Shown: piece after piece, positions 45,107-52,985 of the stretch | How positions within the stretch are numbered: the first letter of the stretch is position 1 | Layout of the letters: each line of letters begins with the position of its first letter | From: Hyphococcus aureus | Lineage (GTDB): Bacteria > Pseudomonadota > Alphaproteobacteria > Caulobacterales > Parvularculaceae | Direction: 5' to 3' | Assembly: GCF_042643165.1 (NCBI RefSeq) | Contig: NZ_JBHRSH010000001.1 | Span: 1,302,001-1,366,000, forward strand | Length of the DNA: 64,000 nucleotides | Translations under genes and position numbers: made by a program | The notes under the pieces: model-generated | Database searches by the model: none | Seen by the model: the letters and a program-made list of their open reading frames with translations, nothing else | What the model was told of the DNA's origin: nothing

Positions 45107-46921
45107 ATGCCGACATTCAAACTGACGCCTAGGCCCGCGAAGGCGCTAAGAAATCTGTTCTGCGCTTCCGTTGCGGCGTTCGCGCTCCATGCTTGCGCGA
45201 GCGCGCCATCAACTTTGACTGCAGATGATCTTCTTTCAGCGCCTTATGCGCTGCGCGGCGGCGAGGCTTTCGATGTGGACCGGATGTTCGCCGCGATGCC
45301 GGACTGGCTCAGCGTCGAACATGGGGCGGCAAGTTTTGACGCCGGTCTCGGCGCGATGGTGGTGAGCGATGTTCGTTTTGCGCTTGCTGGCGCGCCTGAC
45401 GCGGGGTTGCGCGCCGAACGCGCTGTGATCTGGGGTGCCGACCCGGCGGCGATGGAAGCGGTTTTTTCCGGCGCAGGGAGCTTCACCGACATGACGCCTT
45501 TGTTCGATCGAATGTCACTTGAGAATGTGACGTCGGAAGGCGTGCAGTGGGAAGCGGGCGCGGAAAACGCATCGCTTTCCCTGCAAAAACTTGTCATCGA
45601 TGGGCTTGCCGCAAAGTCGTATGCGCTGGCGGCGAAGCCCGGCGCTAATGACGGCGCCGGCGTGCTTCGTAATATCGCCGCGATCATGGGCTCCTTTGCT
45701 TATGACGGCGTCGCCTATTCCGATTTTTCCGTAAAACTTAATAATAGTCTTGGCGACAAGGTCGCGATCAATGTCGCAGAAGCGTTTTCGCGCGGATATA
45801 GCGCCGGCGACACAGAGTATCAAAGCCTCAACGGCTTTTCGATGTCGGTTGATGCTTTTGGCGGTCAGCCTCTTGTTGAAGTTTCAGACTCCAGCAAACC
45901 GCAAAAAGCCGCCGAGAAAAATCCTTACGCAAAAATTCTCAACCGGCCCCCGGCGGAGACGGCGCGCGAGATTGTGCGTCACCCGACGGCGTTCCTGGCC
46001 GCCGCGGCGGGCGGAGGCGCGCTCTCTTACGAGATCGATAGCGCCGAGGCGCGCAATATCAGCGTTTCCAAAGCGCTGGCCTGGCTTGCGAAATGGGAGT
46101 TGCCGCCGATTACCGAAACCGATCTGATCGATCTCGGTCAACAGACCATGACCGGCTATCGTCAGATCTGGAACGGCCAGCCATTCTATACGGTTGATTA
46201 CGCCAGCATCAGCGCGGCGGATTTCTACTGGCTTGTGCCCTCGCATTATGAAGTCACCTATAGGGGCGCCGCCTATGACATGGGCGTAGCGATGGAACAG
46301 GCTCGTCACAGCATGGGACCGGGCATGGCGACCGAGGCAGCGCCGCAATTTGAACAGATGGCGCAAACCCTTGCGGCGCTCGGCCTGGAGAAGATCGCCG
46401 GCGACGGAGATCTTTCCTGGCGCTGGAATGGCGAGACAGGCGACGCGGCTGTCACCACAAGCGCCGACATTATCGACAATTTTTTGCTCGCCTATGGGGT
46501 CAATGTCGGCGGGCCGTCGCTGTTCGAATGGGATGCTATGGCGCGCGATGAAACGCTGGCGAAGGACGCCGTCGGCGGCATGACGCTGCAAGGCGCCGAT
46601 CTTGTCTTCACCGACAACGGTTTTGTTGATCGCGCCTTTGCTTTCGCCGCCGCGCAGAACGGCGCGGGATCGGGCGAAGAGTTGCGGCAGGCCGTCTCGG
46701 GCATGGTGAGGGTTTCAGGCCTTCAAGCGGGTCAAATGAATCCGCGCCTGACGGGTTATGCGAAAGCCATCGCTGATTTTCTCGACAATGGCGGAACGAT
46801 TTCGGTGAGCGCCGATCCGGCGGCGCCGGTGGAATTGATGCAGGTGCAGACGGCGGCGCAAACGGCGCCGCAGACCTTGCCCGATCTTCTCAACATCACC
46901 GTGACGCACACGCCGGAGTAA
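45107..46921 (+). CDS. Uncharacterised lipoprotein, member of a tandem paralogous pair (second)
   Basis: 604 residues from ATG 45107 (GGGGGAAG upstream). Lipobox LHAC (Cys30) after a longer leader. The matching strings with the first gene are LGAMVVSDVRFALAGAPD, GLEKIAGDGDLSWRWNGETG, RVSGLQAGQMNPRLTGYAKA and the ending ITVTHTPE. A 117-base gap separates the genes, so they may be cotranscribed. Nothing indicates an enzymatic function. A bidirectional terminator follows. Confidence 0.65.
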   Translation: MPTFKLTPRPAKALRNLFCASVAAFALHACASAPSTLTADDLLSAPYALRGGEAFDVDRMFAAMPDWLSVEHGAASFDAGLGAMVVSDVRFALAGAPDAGLRAERAVIWGADPAAMEAVFSGAGSFTDMTPLFDRMSLENVTSEGVQWEAGAENASLSLQKLVIDGLAAKSYALAAKPGANDGAGVLRNIAAIMGSFAYDGVAYSDFSVKLNNSLGDKVAINVAEAFSRGYSAGDTEYQSLNGFSMSVDAFGGQPLVEVSDSSKPQKAAEKNPYAKILNRPPAETAREIVRHPTAFLAAAAGGGALSYEIDSAEARNISVSKALAWLAKWELPPITETDLIDLGQQTMTGYRQIWNGQPFYTVDYASISAADFYWLVPSHYEVTYRGAAYDMGVAMEQARHSMGPGMATEAAPQFEQMAQTLAALGLEKIAGDGDLSWRWNGETGDAAVTTSADIIDNFLLAYGVNVGGPSLFEWDAMARDETLAKDAVGGMTLQGADLVFTDNGFVDRAFAFAAAQNGAGSGEELRQAVSGMVRVSGLQAGQMNPRLTGYAKAIADFLDNGGTISVSADPAAPVELMQVQTAAQTAPQTLPDLLNITVTHTPE

Positions 46922-46932
46922 AAACCGTAAAG

Positions 46933-46967
46933 AAAAAACGGCCGTCTTTGAGGCGGCCGTTTTTTTT
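46933..46967. terminator. Bidirectional intrinsic terminator
   Basis: AACGGCCG (46937-46944) / CGGCCGTT (46954-46961), with AAAAAA before and TTTTTTT after. It can end both the lipoprotein gene on plus and the dodecin gene on minus, which converge here. Confidence 0.92.
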
Positions 46968-46981
46968 GCATGTTGGAATTT

Positions 46982-47185
46982 TTAGTCGTCGAGAACGAAC
47001 GTCACCTTCATCACGACGCGATATTCCTTGATCTTGCCCTTGTCGAGAATGATCGACTGATCCTTGACCCAGGCGCCTTCGACATTTTTTAGTGTCTTGT
47101 TGGCGCGATCAATGCCTTGCTCAATCGCGTCCTTGAAGCCTTTCTGCGAGCCGGAAATGATTTCCGTAACCCTTGCGACAGCCAT
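46982..47185 (-). CDS. Dodecin family flavin-binding protein
   Basis: 67 residues, full family length. VARVTEIISGSQKGFKDAIE at the start and VEGAWVKDQSIILDKGKIKEYRV are dodecin hallmarks; Trp39 in GAWVKDQ stacks on flavin in known dodecins. Dodecins form dodecameric shells that store or sequester riboflavin or FMN. Start ATG 47185. It lies upstream of no other minus gene and converges on the lipoprotein genes. Confidence 0.92.
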   Translation of the reverse strand: MAVARVTEIISGSQKGFKDAIEQGIDRANKTLKNVEGAWVKDQSIILDKGKIKEYRVVMKVTFVLDD

Positions 47186-47313
47186 ATGCTCCTCCTTCTC
47201 TTGTGGTTGGCCTGCATTTTAGGACAGGCGCGGAGGAGAAGTAGAGCGCTTTTTCAGGCCCGGCGCAAATCACGCCAACCAGGTTTCGGCTTTTTAATTC
47301 AAAAGCTTTTGGC

Positions 47314-48192
47314 TTATCGCGTCGGTTTCGGCGTGTCGCCGGAATAGTCGTAAAAGCCGCGGCCGGTTTTGCGGCCAAGCCAGCCCGCCTCAACATATTT
47401 CACAAGCAACGGGCACGGACGATATTTTGAATCCGCCAGCCCTTCGTACAGCACCTGCATGATCGCAAGACAGATATCGAGGCCAATAAAGTCGGCGAGC
47501 TCCAGCGGGCCCATCGGGTGGTTGGCGCCGAGTTTCATCCCTGTGTCGATCGCCTCGACCGATCCAACGCCTTCATAAAGCGTGTAGATCGCTTCGTTGA
47601 TCATCGGCATCAACACGCGATTGACGATGAACGCGGGGAAGTCTTCTGACACCGTCATCGTCTTGCCGAGGCTCGCCACCACTTCCTTGGTGGTTTCGAA
47701 GGTTTCCTTCGCGGTGGCGATGCCGCGGATCACTTCGACCAGCTTCATCACCGGCACCGGATTCATGAAGTGAATGCCGATGAAATTTTCGGGCTTGTCG
47801 GTCCCAGCGGCGAGCCCGGTGATCGACAGCGACGAGGTGTTTGAGGCGAGAATGGCGGTCGGTTTCAGAATGCCTTTCAGGCTTGCGAAGATTTCTTTTT
47901 TGACGGCCTGAACTTCGCTCGCCGCTTCGACCACAAGGTCGCTTTCAGAAAGCGCGGCGACGTCGGTGTCGCTTTTGATGCGGGCGAGGGCGGCTTTTTC
48001 GTCGGCTTCGCTGATCAGGCCTTTTGCTGTCTGGCGCGCCAGGTTTTTGGCGATGGAGGACATCGCGGCTTCAAGCTGGCCTGCGCTGATATCGGTCAGG
48101 ATGACGTCATAGCCGGCGGCGGCGAACACATGGGCGATCCCGCGCCCCATCTGGCCTGCGCCAATCACACCGACTGTCTTGATTTTGCTCAT
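47314..48192 (-). CDS. 3-hydroxybutyryl-CoA dehydrogenase
   Basis: 292 residues from ATG 48192; a longer frame exists upstream but begins with unrelated sequence. NAD-binding GVIGAGQMGRGIAHVFAAAGYDV, ASNTSSLSIT, catalytic GIHFMNPVPVMKLVEVI with His, and SEDFPAFIVNRVLMPMINEA are the family signatures. It oxidises 3-hydroxybutyryl-CoA to acetoacetyl-CoA, or the reverse in PHB and fermentation pathways. Divergent from the DUF819 gene. Confidence 0.94.
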   Translation of the reverse strand: MSKIKTVGVIGAGQMGRGIAHVFAAAGYDVILTDISAGQLEAAMSSIAKNLARQTAKGLISEADEKAALARIKSDTDVAALSESDLVVEAASEVQAVKKEIFASLKGILKPTAILASNTSSLSITGLAAGTDKPENFIGIHFMNPVPVMKLVEVIRGIATAKETFETTKEVVASLGKTMTVSEDFPAFIVNRVLMPMINEAIYTLYEGVGSVEAIDTGMKLGANHPMGPLELADFIGLDICLAIMQVLYEGLADSKYRPCPLLVKYVEAGWLGRKTGRGFYDYSGDTPKPTR

Positions 48193-48407
48193 GATTTCCG
48201 CTCCGTCCGCCCTGTTGGCCCGCTCGTTAATTCGGTCTGGCGGGGCGCGGATACTGCACCGCAACATAGGCGAGAGCAAGGGTGAAGTGTGGTTAACGTC
48301 CCATCCGGGAGGGGCGTTTTTCGAGGGGCATCGGCAACCGCCGGTTTCATTGCCGCACCAGCCAGCCTCCTTTATCAAAGACCCTGAACAACCGGTGGAC
48401 CCCGCAA

Positions 48408-49589
48408 ATGACTTCAGACGCACTTGTTACGTCGCCGCTCGGGGTGCTTGCGATTTTGTTGGCGTCCATCGTGGTTGCGGAATTGCTCGCCCGTTACCGG
48501 ACCATGAAAAAGCTCGGCGCGGCGTTGATCGTCATTGCCGTCGGCGCGCTGCTCGCCAATTTACGGATCATCCCGCCCGCCACCTCCGGCAACCCGGTCT
48601 ACGATTTTACGTTCACCTATGTGATCTCGGGATCGATCTTTCTGCTACTCTTGCAAGTCAATCTCGGCGCCTTGCGCCGCGCTGGCGGCCAGATGATCGG
48701 CGCTTTTGCGCTCGGCGCGGTTGGCGTGTTTCTCGGTGTGCTGATCGCCAACGCTGTCATTCCCCTGGACGACATGATTGGCGACAAGAGCCGGGCGCTC
48801 GCCGGCATGTTCACCGGCACCTATATTGGCGGCAGCGCGAATTTCAACGCAGTCGCCGTAGCGATGGATGTCACCCGCGACGGCGGGCTCTATACGGCGA
48901 CGACAGTCGTCGACAATGTCATGACCGATGTCTGGATTCTGATCGCGCTGGCGCTGCCGGCGCTGTTATCGCGCACGCGCTGGTTCCGGGCGGTGGTCTC
49001 TTCCACGGCAACGGCGCCTTCCCAACAAGCCGTTGCGCCACAGATTGATCACACGCCGCTTTCCGGAACGCTGGAGATCGCCCTACCGCTGGCGCTCGCC
49101 AGCCTGGCCGTGTGGCTGTCGACAATGGTTTCAGCATGGCTAAGCGCACGCGGCGTTGGGGTTCCCTCTGTTCTTATCGTGACGACGCTGGCGTTGATCG
49201 CGGCGCAGGTTCCGGCATTCTCGCGGCTCGCCAGCGCCCACACGATCGGCCTCTGGGCGGTGTATCTGTTTCTTGCGGTTGTCGGCGCCAATGCGGATCT
49301 CGCCGCCCTGGCGGAGGCTGGCCAATTGACGCCGATGCTGTTCGCCTATGTGACGATCATTTTCGTCATTCACGCCGTCATCCTGATTGGCGTGGGCGCG
49401 CTGTTAAAAATCGAACCGGTCGTTCTCGCTATCGCGTCCGCCGCAAATATCGGCGGGAGTTCGACGGCTTTTGTCGTTGCTGAGGCGGAGGACCGGCATG
49501 ATCTTGTCTTGCCGGCGATTCTTATAGGCTCCATCGGCACGGCGCTCGGCGCCTATGCCGGTTTTGCTATGACGGCGCTGTTGCGCTGA
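48408..49589 (+). CDS. DUF819 family membrane transporter-like protein
   Basis: 393 residues with about 11 membrane helices. The DUF819/YjcL family pattern is visible in GMFTGTYIGGSANFNAVAVA and, in the second half, AIASAANIGGSSTAFVVAEA, an inverted-repeat pair of GG-S-N motifs like those of gate-fold transporters. The two halves probably form a pseudo-symmetric permease. Substrate unknown. A 215-base divergent region lies between it and the hydroxybutyryl-CoA dehydrogenase gene. Confidence 0.85.
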   Translation: MTSDALVTSPLGVLAILLASIVVAELLARYRTMKKLGAALIVIAVGALLANLRIIPPATSGNPVYDFTFTYVISGSIFLLLLQVNLGALRRAGGQMIGAFALGAVGVFLGVLIANAVIPLDDMIGDKSRALAGMFTGTYIGGSANFNAVAVAMDVTRDGGLYTATTVVDNVMTDVWILIALALPALLSRTRWFRAVVSSTATAPSQQAVAPQIDHTPLSGTLEIALPLALASLAVWLSTMVSAWLSARGVGVPSVLIVTTLALIAAQVPAFSRLASAHTIGLWAVYLFLAVVGANADLAALAEAGQLTPMLFAYVTIIFVIHAVILIGVGALLKIEPVVLAIASAANIGGSSTAFVVAEAEDRHDLVLPAILIGSIGTALGAYAGFAMTALLR

Positions 49590-49592
49590 GCC

Positions 49593-50063
49593 TTATCCGC
49601 CGCGGCGGATCTCCGCAGCGAAACACCCATGGGCGGCGTTGTGGGCGTGGATATAGGCGACCTGTTCATCCGTGAACGCCGCTTCGATTTTTTCAGCCGC
49701 GTCTCCGACAAGCGCGAGGCTCGCGCCGATCAGATGACCGTCCGCATTGAAATGCCGCAGCGCGATAGGCCGCCCCTTGAAGACAGGCGGCAATTCGTTC
49801 TCAAACCGGGCGGCTTCCGCCGTCCCCTCGCGCACATAGATCGCATAGAATGAGCGATAAGGCGTCGCCGCCTTGTGGCTTTCATAGTTGAGCAACAGGA
49901 CGGTCTCGCCGGGCTCAGCGTCCTCAAGCGTCACCCGGCAGGGAAAGCCGGGTTTCGACGTTGCGGTTTTGCGGATGATCCCGCGTGTTGTGAGCTCCTC
50001 ATCGGAGAGGGAGAAGAGCGGGGCGAATTCTGCGGGCGCAAGGCCGGTGATGGTGAAAGACAT
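49593..50063 (-). CDS. DUF1203 family protein
   Basis: 156 residues, cytosolic. FSLSDEELTTRGIIRKTATSKPGFPCRVTLEDAEPGETVLLLNYESH is the DUF1203 core, with the conserved Pro-Gly and Cys in GFPCR. The remainder includes RPIALRHFNADGHLIG. The family is uncharacterised. Stop-to-start distance to the convergent DUF819 gene is three bases. Confidence 0.85.
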   Translation of the reverse strand: MSFTITGLAPAEFAPLFSLSDEELTTRGIIRKTATSKPGFPCRVTLEDAEPGETVLLLNYESHKAATPYRSFYAIYVREGTAEAARFENELPPVFKGRPIALRHFNADGHLIGASLALVGDAAEKIEAAFTDEQVAYIHAHNAAHGCFAAEIRRGG

Positions 50064-50140
50064 GGGGGCGGCTCCTTTTTATTGGAGCGGTTTTGCCTTC
50101 GCGCCTAAGCGCCGGCCACCCGGTTCTTGCTTGGCGTCGA

Positions 50141-50731
50141 TTACCCGCCGCCGCGCAGGAGCATGAAGACGCCGATGCTGAAAAACCACGCCAGCATGGC
50201 GAGTTCGCCGAACTGAATGAGCGCGACCGCCCAGCCGTCCTGCAGGATGGAGACGATGAAAACCGAAGACGCCATGCAGAGCGCCGCCGTCGCAAAACCG
50301 AGAAGCGCGATGAGCTTCGGCAGCCCGCCGCTTACCCAGCCGGCGATGCTGAAACCGAAAGCGAGGACCGCCCAGGCGGCGATTTCGGCGGTGAACAATA
50401 CCCGGGTCATCTGAAAGACGAGCCAGAACGCATCCGGATGCGCCGCCATATAGGCGCCGTCAGAGAACGCGAACAACTCTATGCCATTGGTGATGAACAG
50501 GCTCGCCACATGCAACACGCCCCCGACTAGGCCAATCGTCGCCCAGCCGGCGGCGGCGCCTTTCGGTCCGCTCGCAACGCGCGCATGCAGCGCGCCGAAA
50601 AAGACGACCATGCCGGCGATGGCGGCGTAGCGCAGGCCGTGCACCAGCGCCCAGGTGTCGGCTTCGCGCTCGAAATAGGCCGCGAGATCCTGCGCGCCGA
50701 GATCCGGCGCCGGAAACTCCTTCAGGAACAT
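50141..50731 (-). CDS. Uncharacterised membrane protein with unusual start
   Basis: 196 residues from ATG 50731, with six hydrophobic segments. The frame continues upstream for about 38 codons, to a TAA just before 50848, and encodes a further hydrophobic helix (IRIGGASILAAFAIHIAVN) that would make a complete N-terminal membrane segment, but no ATG, GTG or TTG occurs there. The true start may therefore be a rare codon such as CTG, or a substitution removed it. Located between DUF1203 and etfA on the same strand. Confidence 0.65.
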   Translation of the reverse strand: MFLKEFPAPDLGAQDLAAYFEREADTWALVHGLRYAAIAGMVVFFGALHARVASGPKGAAAGWATIGLVGGVLHVASLFITNGIELFAFSDGAYMAAHPDAFWLVFQMTRVLFTAEIAAWAVLAFGFSIAGWVSGGLPKLIALLGFATAALCMASSVFIVSILQDGWAVALIQFGELAMLAWFFSIGVFMLLRGGG

Positions 50732-50855
50732 GTTGACGGCGATATGGATGGCGAAGGCGGCGAGGATCGACGCGCCGCCGATCCTGATCAGCGCAGAGAG
50801 CGGTCGCGCCGCCGGCGATATGGTCTCTGCACTGATAAACGCCCCCGTTTATTGC

Positions 50856-51785
50856 CTAAAGCGCGCTTTCCAATTCCGGCAGCGCTTTGAACAAGTCCGC
50901 AACCAACCCGTAGTCCGCGACCTGGAAGATCGGGGCTTCCTCGTCCTTGTTGATGGCGACGATGACTTTCGAGTCCTTCATGCCCGCAAGGTGCTGGATC
51001 GCGCCGGAGATGCCGACGGCGATATAAAGCTCGGGCGCGACCACCTTGCCGGTCTGGCCGACCTGATAGTCGTTCGGCACATAACCGGCGTCGACGGCGG
51101 CGCGCGATGCGCCAACCGCGGCGCCGAGCTTGTCGGCGACCGGGAAGATGTATTTCTCGAAGTTCTCGTAGGAGCCGAGCGCGCGCCCGCCGGAGATGAC
51201 GATCTTGGCGCCGGTGAGTTCCGGACGCTCCGACTTGGTCAGTTCTTCGCCGACGAAAGAGGAGAGGCCAGGATCGGCTGGCGCATCAAGGCTTGCAACT
51301 TCCGCTGACCCGCCGTCGCCCGCCGCCGCGAAGGACGTTGCGCGCACGGTGATGATTTTCTTGGCGTCCGACGACTTCACCGTCTGCATGGCGTTGCCGG
51401 CGTAGATCGGGCGCACGAAAGTATCCGGGGCCTCGACCGCAACGATTTCTGAAATCTGCATCACGTCAAGCAGCGCTGCGACGCGGGGCATCACGTTCTT
51501 GCCCGTCGTGGCGGCGGATTTCAGGATCGCGTCATAATCGCCCGCGACCGAGACGATCAGATCGGCGAAGGGCTCGGCGAGACGGTGCGCATATTGCTCG
51601 CCATCGGCGTGAAGCACCTTGCGCACGCCATCGATTTTCGCGGCGGCTGCGGCCGCGTCGCCCGCGCCGGAACCGGCGACCAGAATATCGACATCGCCGC
51701 CAATCGCCTTTGCGGCGGTGACAACCTTAAAGGTGGACTCGTCAATCGAGTTTCCATGAACGTCTGCAACAACGAGAACCGCCAT
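50856..51785 (-). CDS. etfA: Electron transfer flavoprotein subunit alpha
   Basis: 309 residues, normal length. C-terminal FAD domain: GAKIVISGGRALGSYENF, GASRAAVDAGYVPNDYQVGQTGKVVAPELYIAVGISGAIQHLAGM and VAINKDEEAPIFQVADYGLV. It accepts electrons from acyl-CoA and other dehydrogenases and passes them to the ETF:quinone oxidoreductase. The ATG overlaps the etfB stop in TGATG, so translation is coupled. Confidence 0.97.
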   Translation of the reverse strand: MAVLVVADVHGNSIDESTFKVVTAAKAIGGDVDILVAGSGAGDAAAAAAKIDGVRKVLHADGEQYAHRLAEPFADLIVSVAGDYDAILKSAATTGKNVMPRVAALLDVMQISEIVAVEAPDTFVRPIYAGNAMQTVKSSDAKKIITVRATSFAAAGDGGSAEVASLDAPADPGLSSFVGEELTKSERPELTGAKIVISGGRALGSYENFEKYIFPVADKLGAAVGASRAAVDAGYVPNDYQVGQTGKVVAPELYIAVGISGAIQHLAGMKDSKVIVAINKDEEAPIFQVADYGLVADLFKALPELESAL

Positions 51786-52534
51786 CAGATCACTCCCGCT
51801 TCATTTTTGAGTTTCGACACAAGTTCCGCGACATCGGCGACTTTAACGCCGGCTTCGCGTTTCGGCGGCTCGGTGACTTTCACCGTGGTGAGGCGCGGCG
51901 CGATATCGACGCCGTAATCGCCAACCTCTTTCACGTCGAGCGGCTTTTTCTTCGCCTTCATGATGTTCGGCAGCGAGGCGTAGCGCGGCTCGTTGAGGCG
52001 AAGGTCGGTGGTGACAATGGCGGGCAGGTTGATCGCGATCGTCTGCAATCCGCCGTCGATCTCGCGGGTGACATTAGCTTTGTCGCCGTCGATTTTGACT
52101 TCCGAGGCGAAGGTGCCCTGGCTCCAGCCGAGCAATGCGGCGAGCATCTGGCCAGTCTGGTTACTGTCGTCGTCGATCGCCTGCTTGCCGAGAATAACGA
52201 GCTGGGGGCTTTCTTCCTCGACAACGGCCTTGAGGAGTTTGGCGACGCCGAGCGGCTCCACCGTCTCATCCGTCTTGATCAAGATCGCCCGGTCCGCGCC
52301 CATAGCCAGCGCCTGGCGCAACTGGTCCTGCGCTTTTTCAGGCCCGATGGATATCGCGACGATTTCTTCTGCCGTTCCGGCCTCTTTCAGGCGAACGGCT
52401 TCCTCGACGGCGATTTCGTCGAACGGGTTCATGGACATTTTTACGTTGGCGAGGTCGACGCCGGTCTGGTCCGATTTCACGCGCACTTTGACGTTATAGT
52501 CGATCACGCGTTTCACGGGCACGAGAACTTTCAT
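51785..52534 (-). CDS. etfB: Electron transfer flavoprotein subunit beta
   Basis: 249 residues from ATG 52534, with AGGAG eight bases upstream; extension further upstream is not needed. MKVLVPVKRVIDYNVKVRVK, MSMNPFDEIAVEEAVRLKEAG, LILGKQAIDDDSNQTGQMLAALLGW and RLNEPRYASLPNIMKAKKKP are ETF-beta signatures; the last is the recognition loop and AMP-binding region. It forms the heterodimer with EtfA. Acyl-CoA oxidation genes are not adjacent, but hydroxybutyryl-CoA dehydrogenase lies 3.5 kb away. Confidence 0.97.
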   Translation of the reverse strand: MKVLVPVKRVIDYNVKVRVKSDQTGVDLANVKMSMNPFDEIAVEEAVRLKEAGTAEEIVAISIGPEKAQDQLRQALAMGADRAILIKTDETVEPLGVAKLLKAVVEEESPQLVILGKQAIDDDSNQTGQMLAALLGWSQGTFASEVKIDGDKANVTREIDGGLQTIAINLPAIVTTDLRLNEPRYASLPNIMKAKKKPLDVKEVGDYGVDIAPRLTTVKVTEPPKREAGVKVADVAELVSKLKNEAGVI

Positions 52535-52714
52535 CTCATCTGCTCCTGCGGGCGGTTGGGGAATGGCCTTCCGGGCATGCCGGGGGCGCTCAGTCGTGGC
52601 GGACAATAGTCGGGGCGTTTCAAGGTTTCAACGTCGAAAGGCGCCCAAAGCCGGCACCGCCCCCTTGTGGCTGCGTTTCCTGCGCGATGCGGAAAAAAGC
52701 GCAGAAATTCGGGC

Positions 52715-52918
52715 TTAAGAGCCTTTGCCGACGAGCCAGAGGAAAAGCATCATCAGCCCTATGGTGACAGCCTGGGCCATAATACGCATGCGCATCAGCT
52801 TGTTGCCGTTTTCCTTGGCGAAGGTTCCGCCCTTGGCGAGAGAGTAGATGCCGATGCCGAGAATAATGGCGGTGACCGCAAGGCCGATCGGAATAAGTAT
52901 ATATACAAAGGCGTCCAT
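52715..52918 (-). CDS. HIG1-domain twin-transmembrane protein
   Basis: 67 residues from ATG 52918. Two membrane helices (about 4-24 and 46-63) flank the polar loop SLAKGGTFAKENGNKLMRMRIMAQ, the HIG1 N-domain pattern. In other organisms such proteins modulate cytochrome oxidase or respiratory supercomplexes; here the role is unknown. Its upstream frame is longer but lacks sense. Confidence 0.8.
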   Translation of the reverse strand: MDAFVYILIPIGLAVTAIILGIGIYSLAKGGTFAKENGNKLMRMRIMAQAVTIGLMMLFLWLVGKGS

Positions 52919-52985
52919 AAGGCGCGCTCCTGAAATGGAATATGGGCTTCTTGCCGCGCAATATAGGTGCGCGCCCGGCTGATTG

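Noticed and set aside
48193..48423. N-terminal extension of the hydroxybutyryl-CoA dehydrogenase
   Set aside because: The family starts at the NAD-binding motif; the extension has no family sequence and overlaps the DUF819 start.
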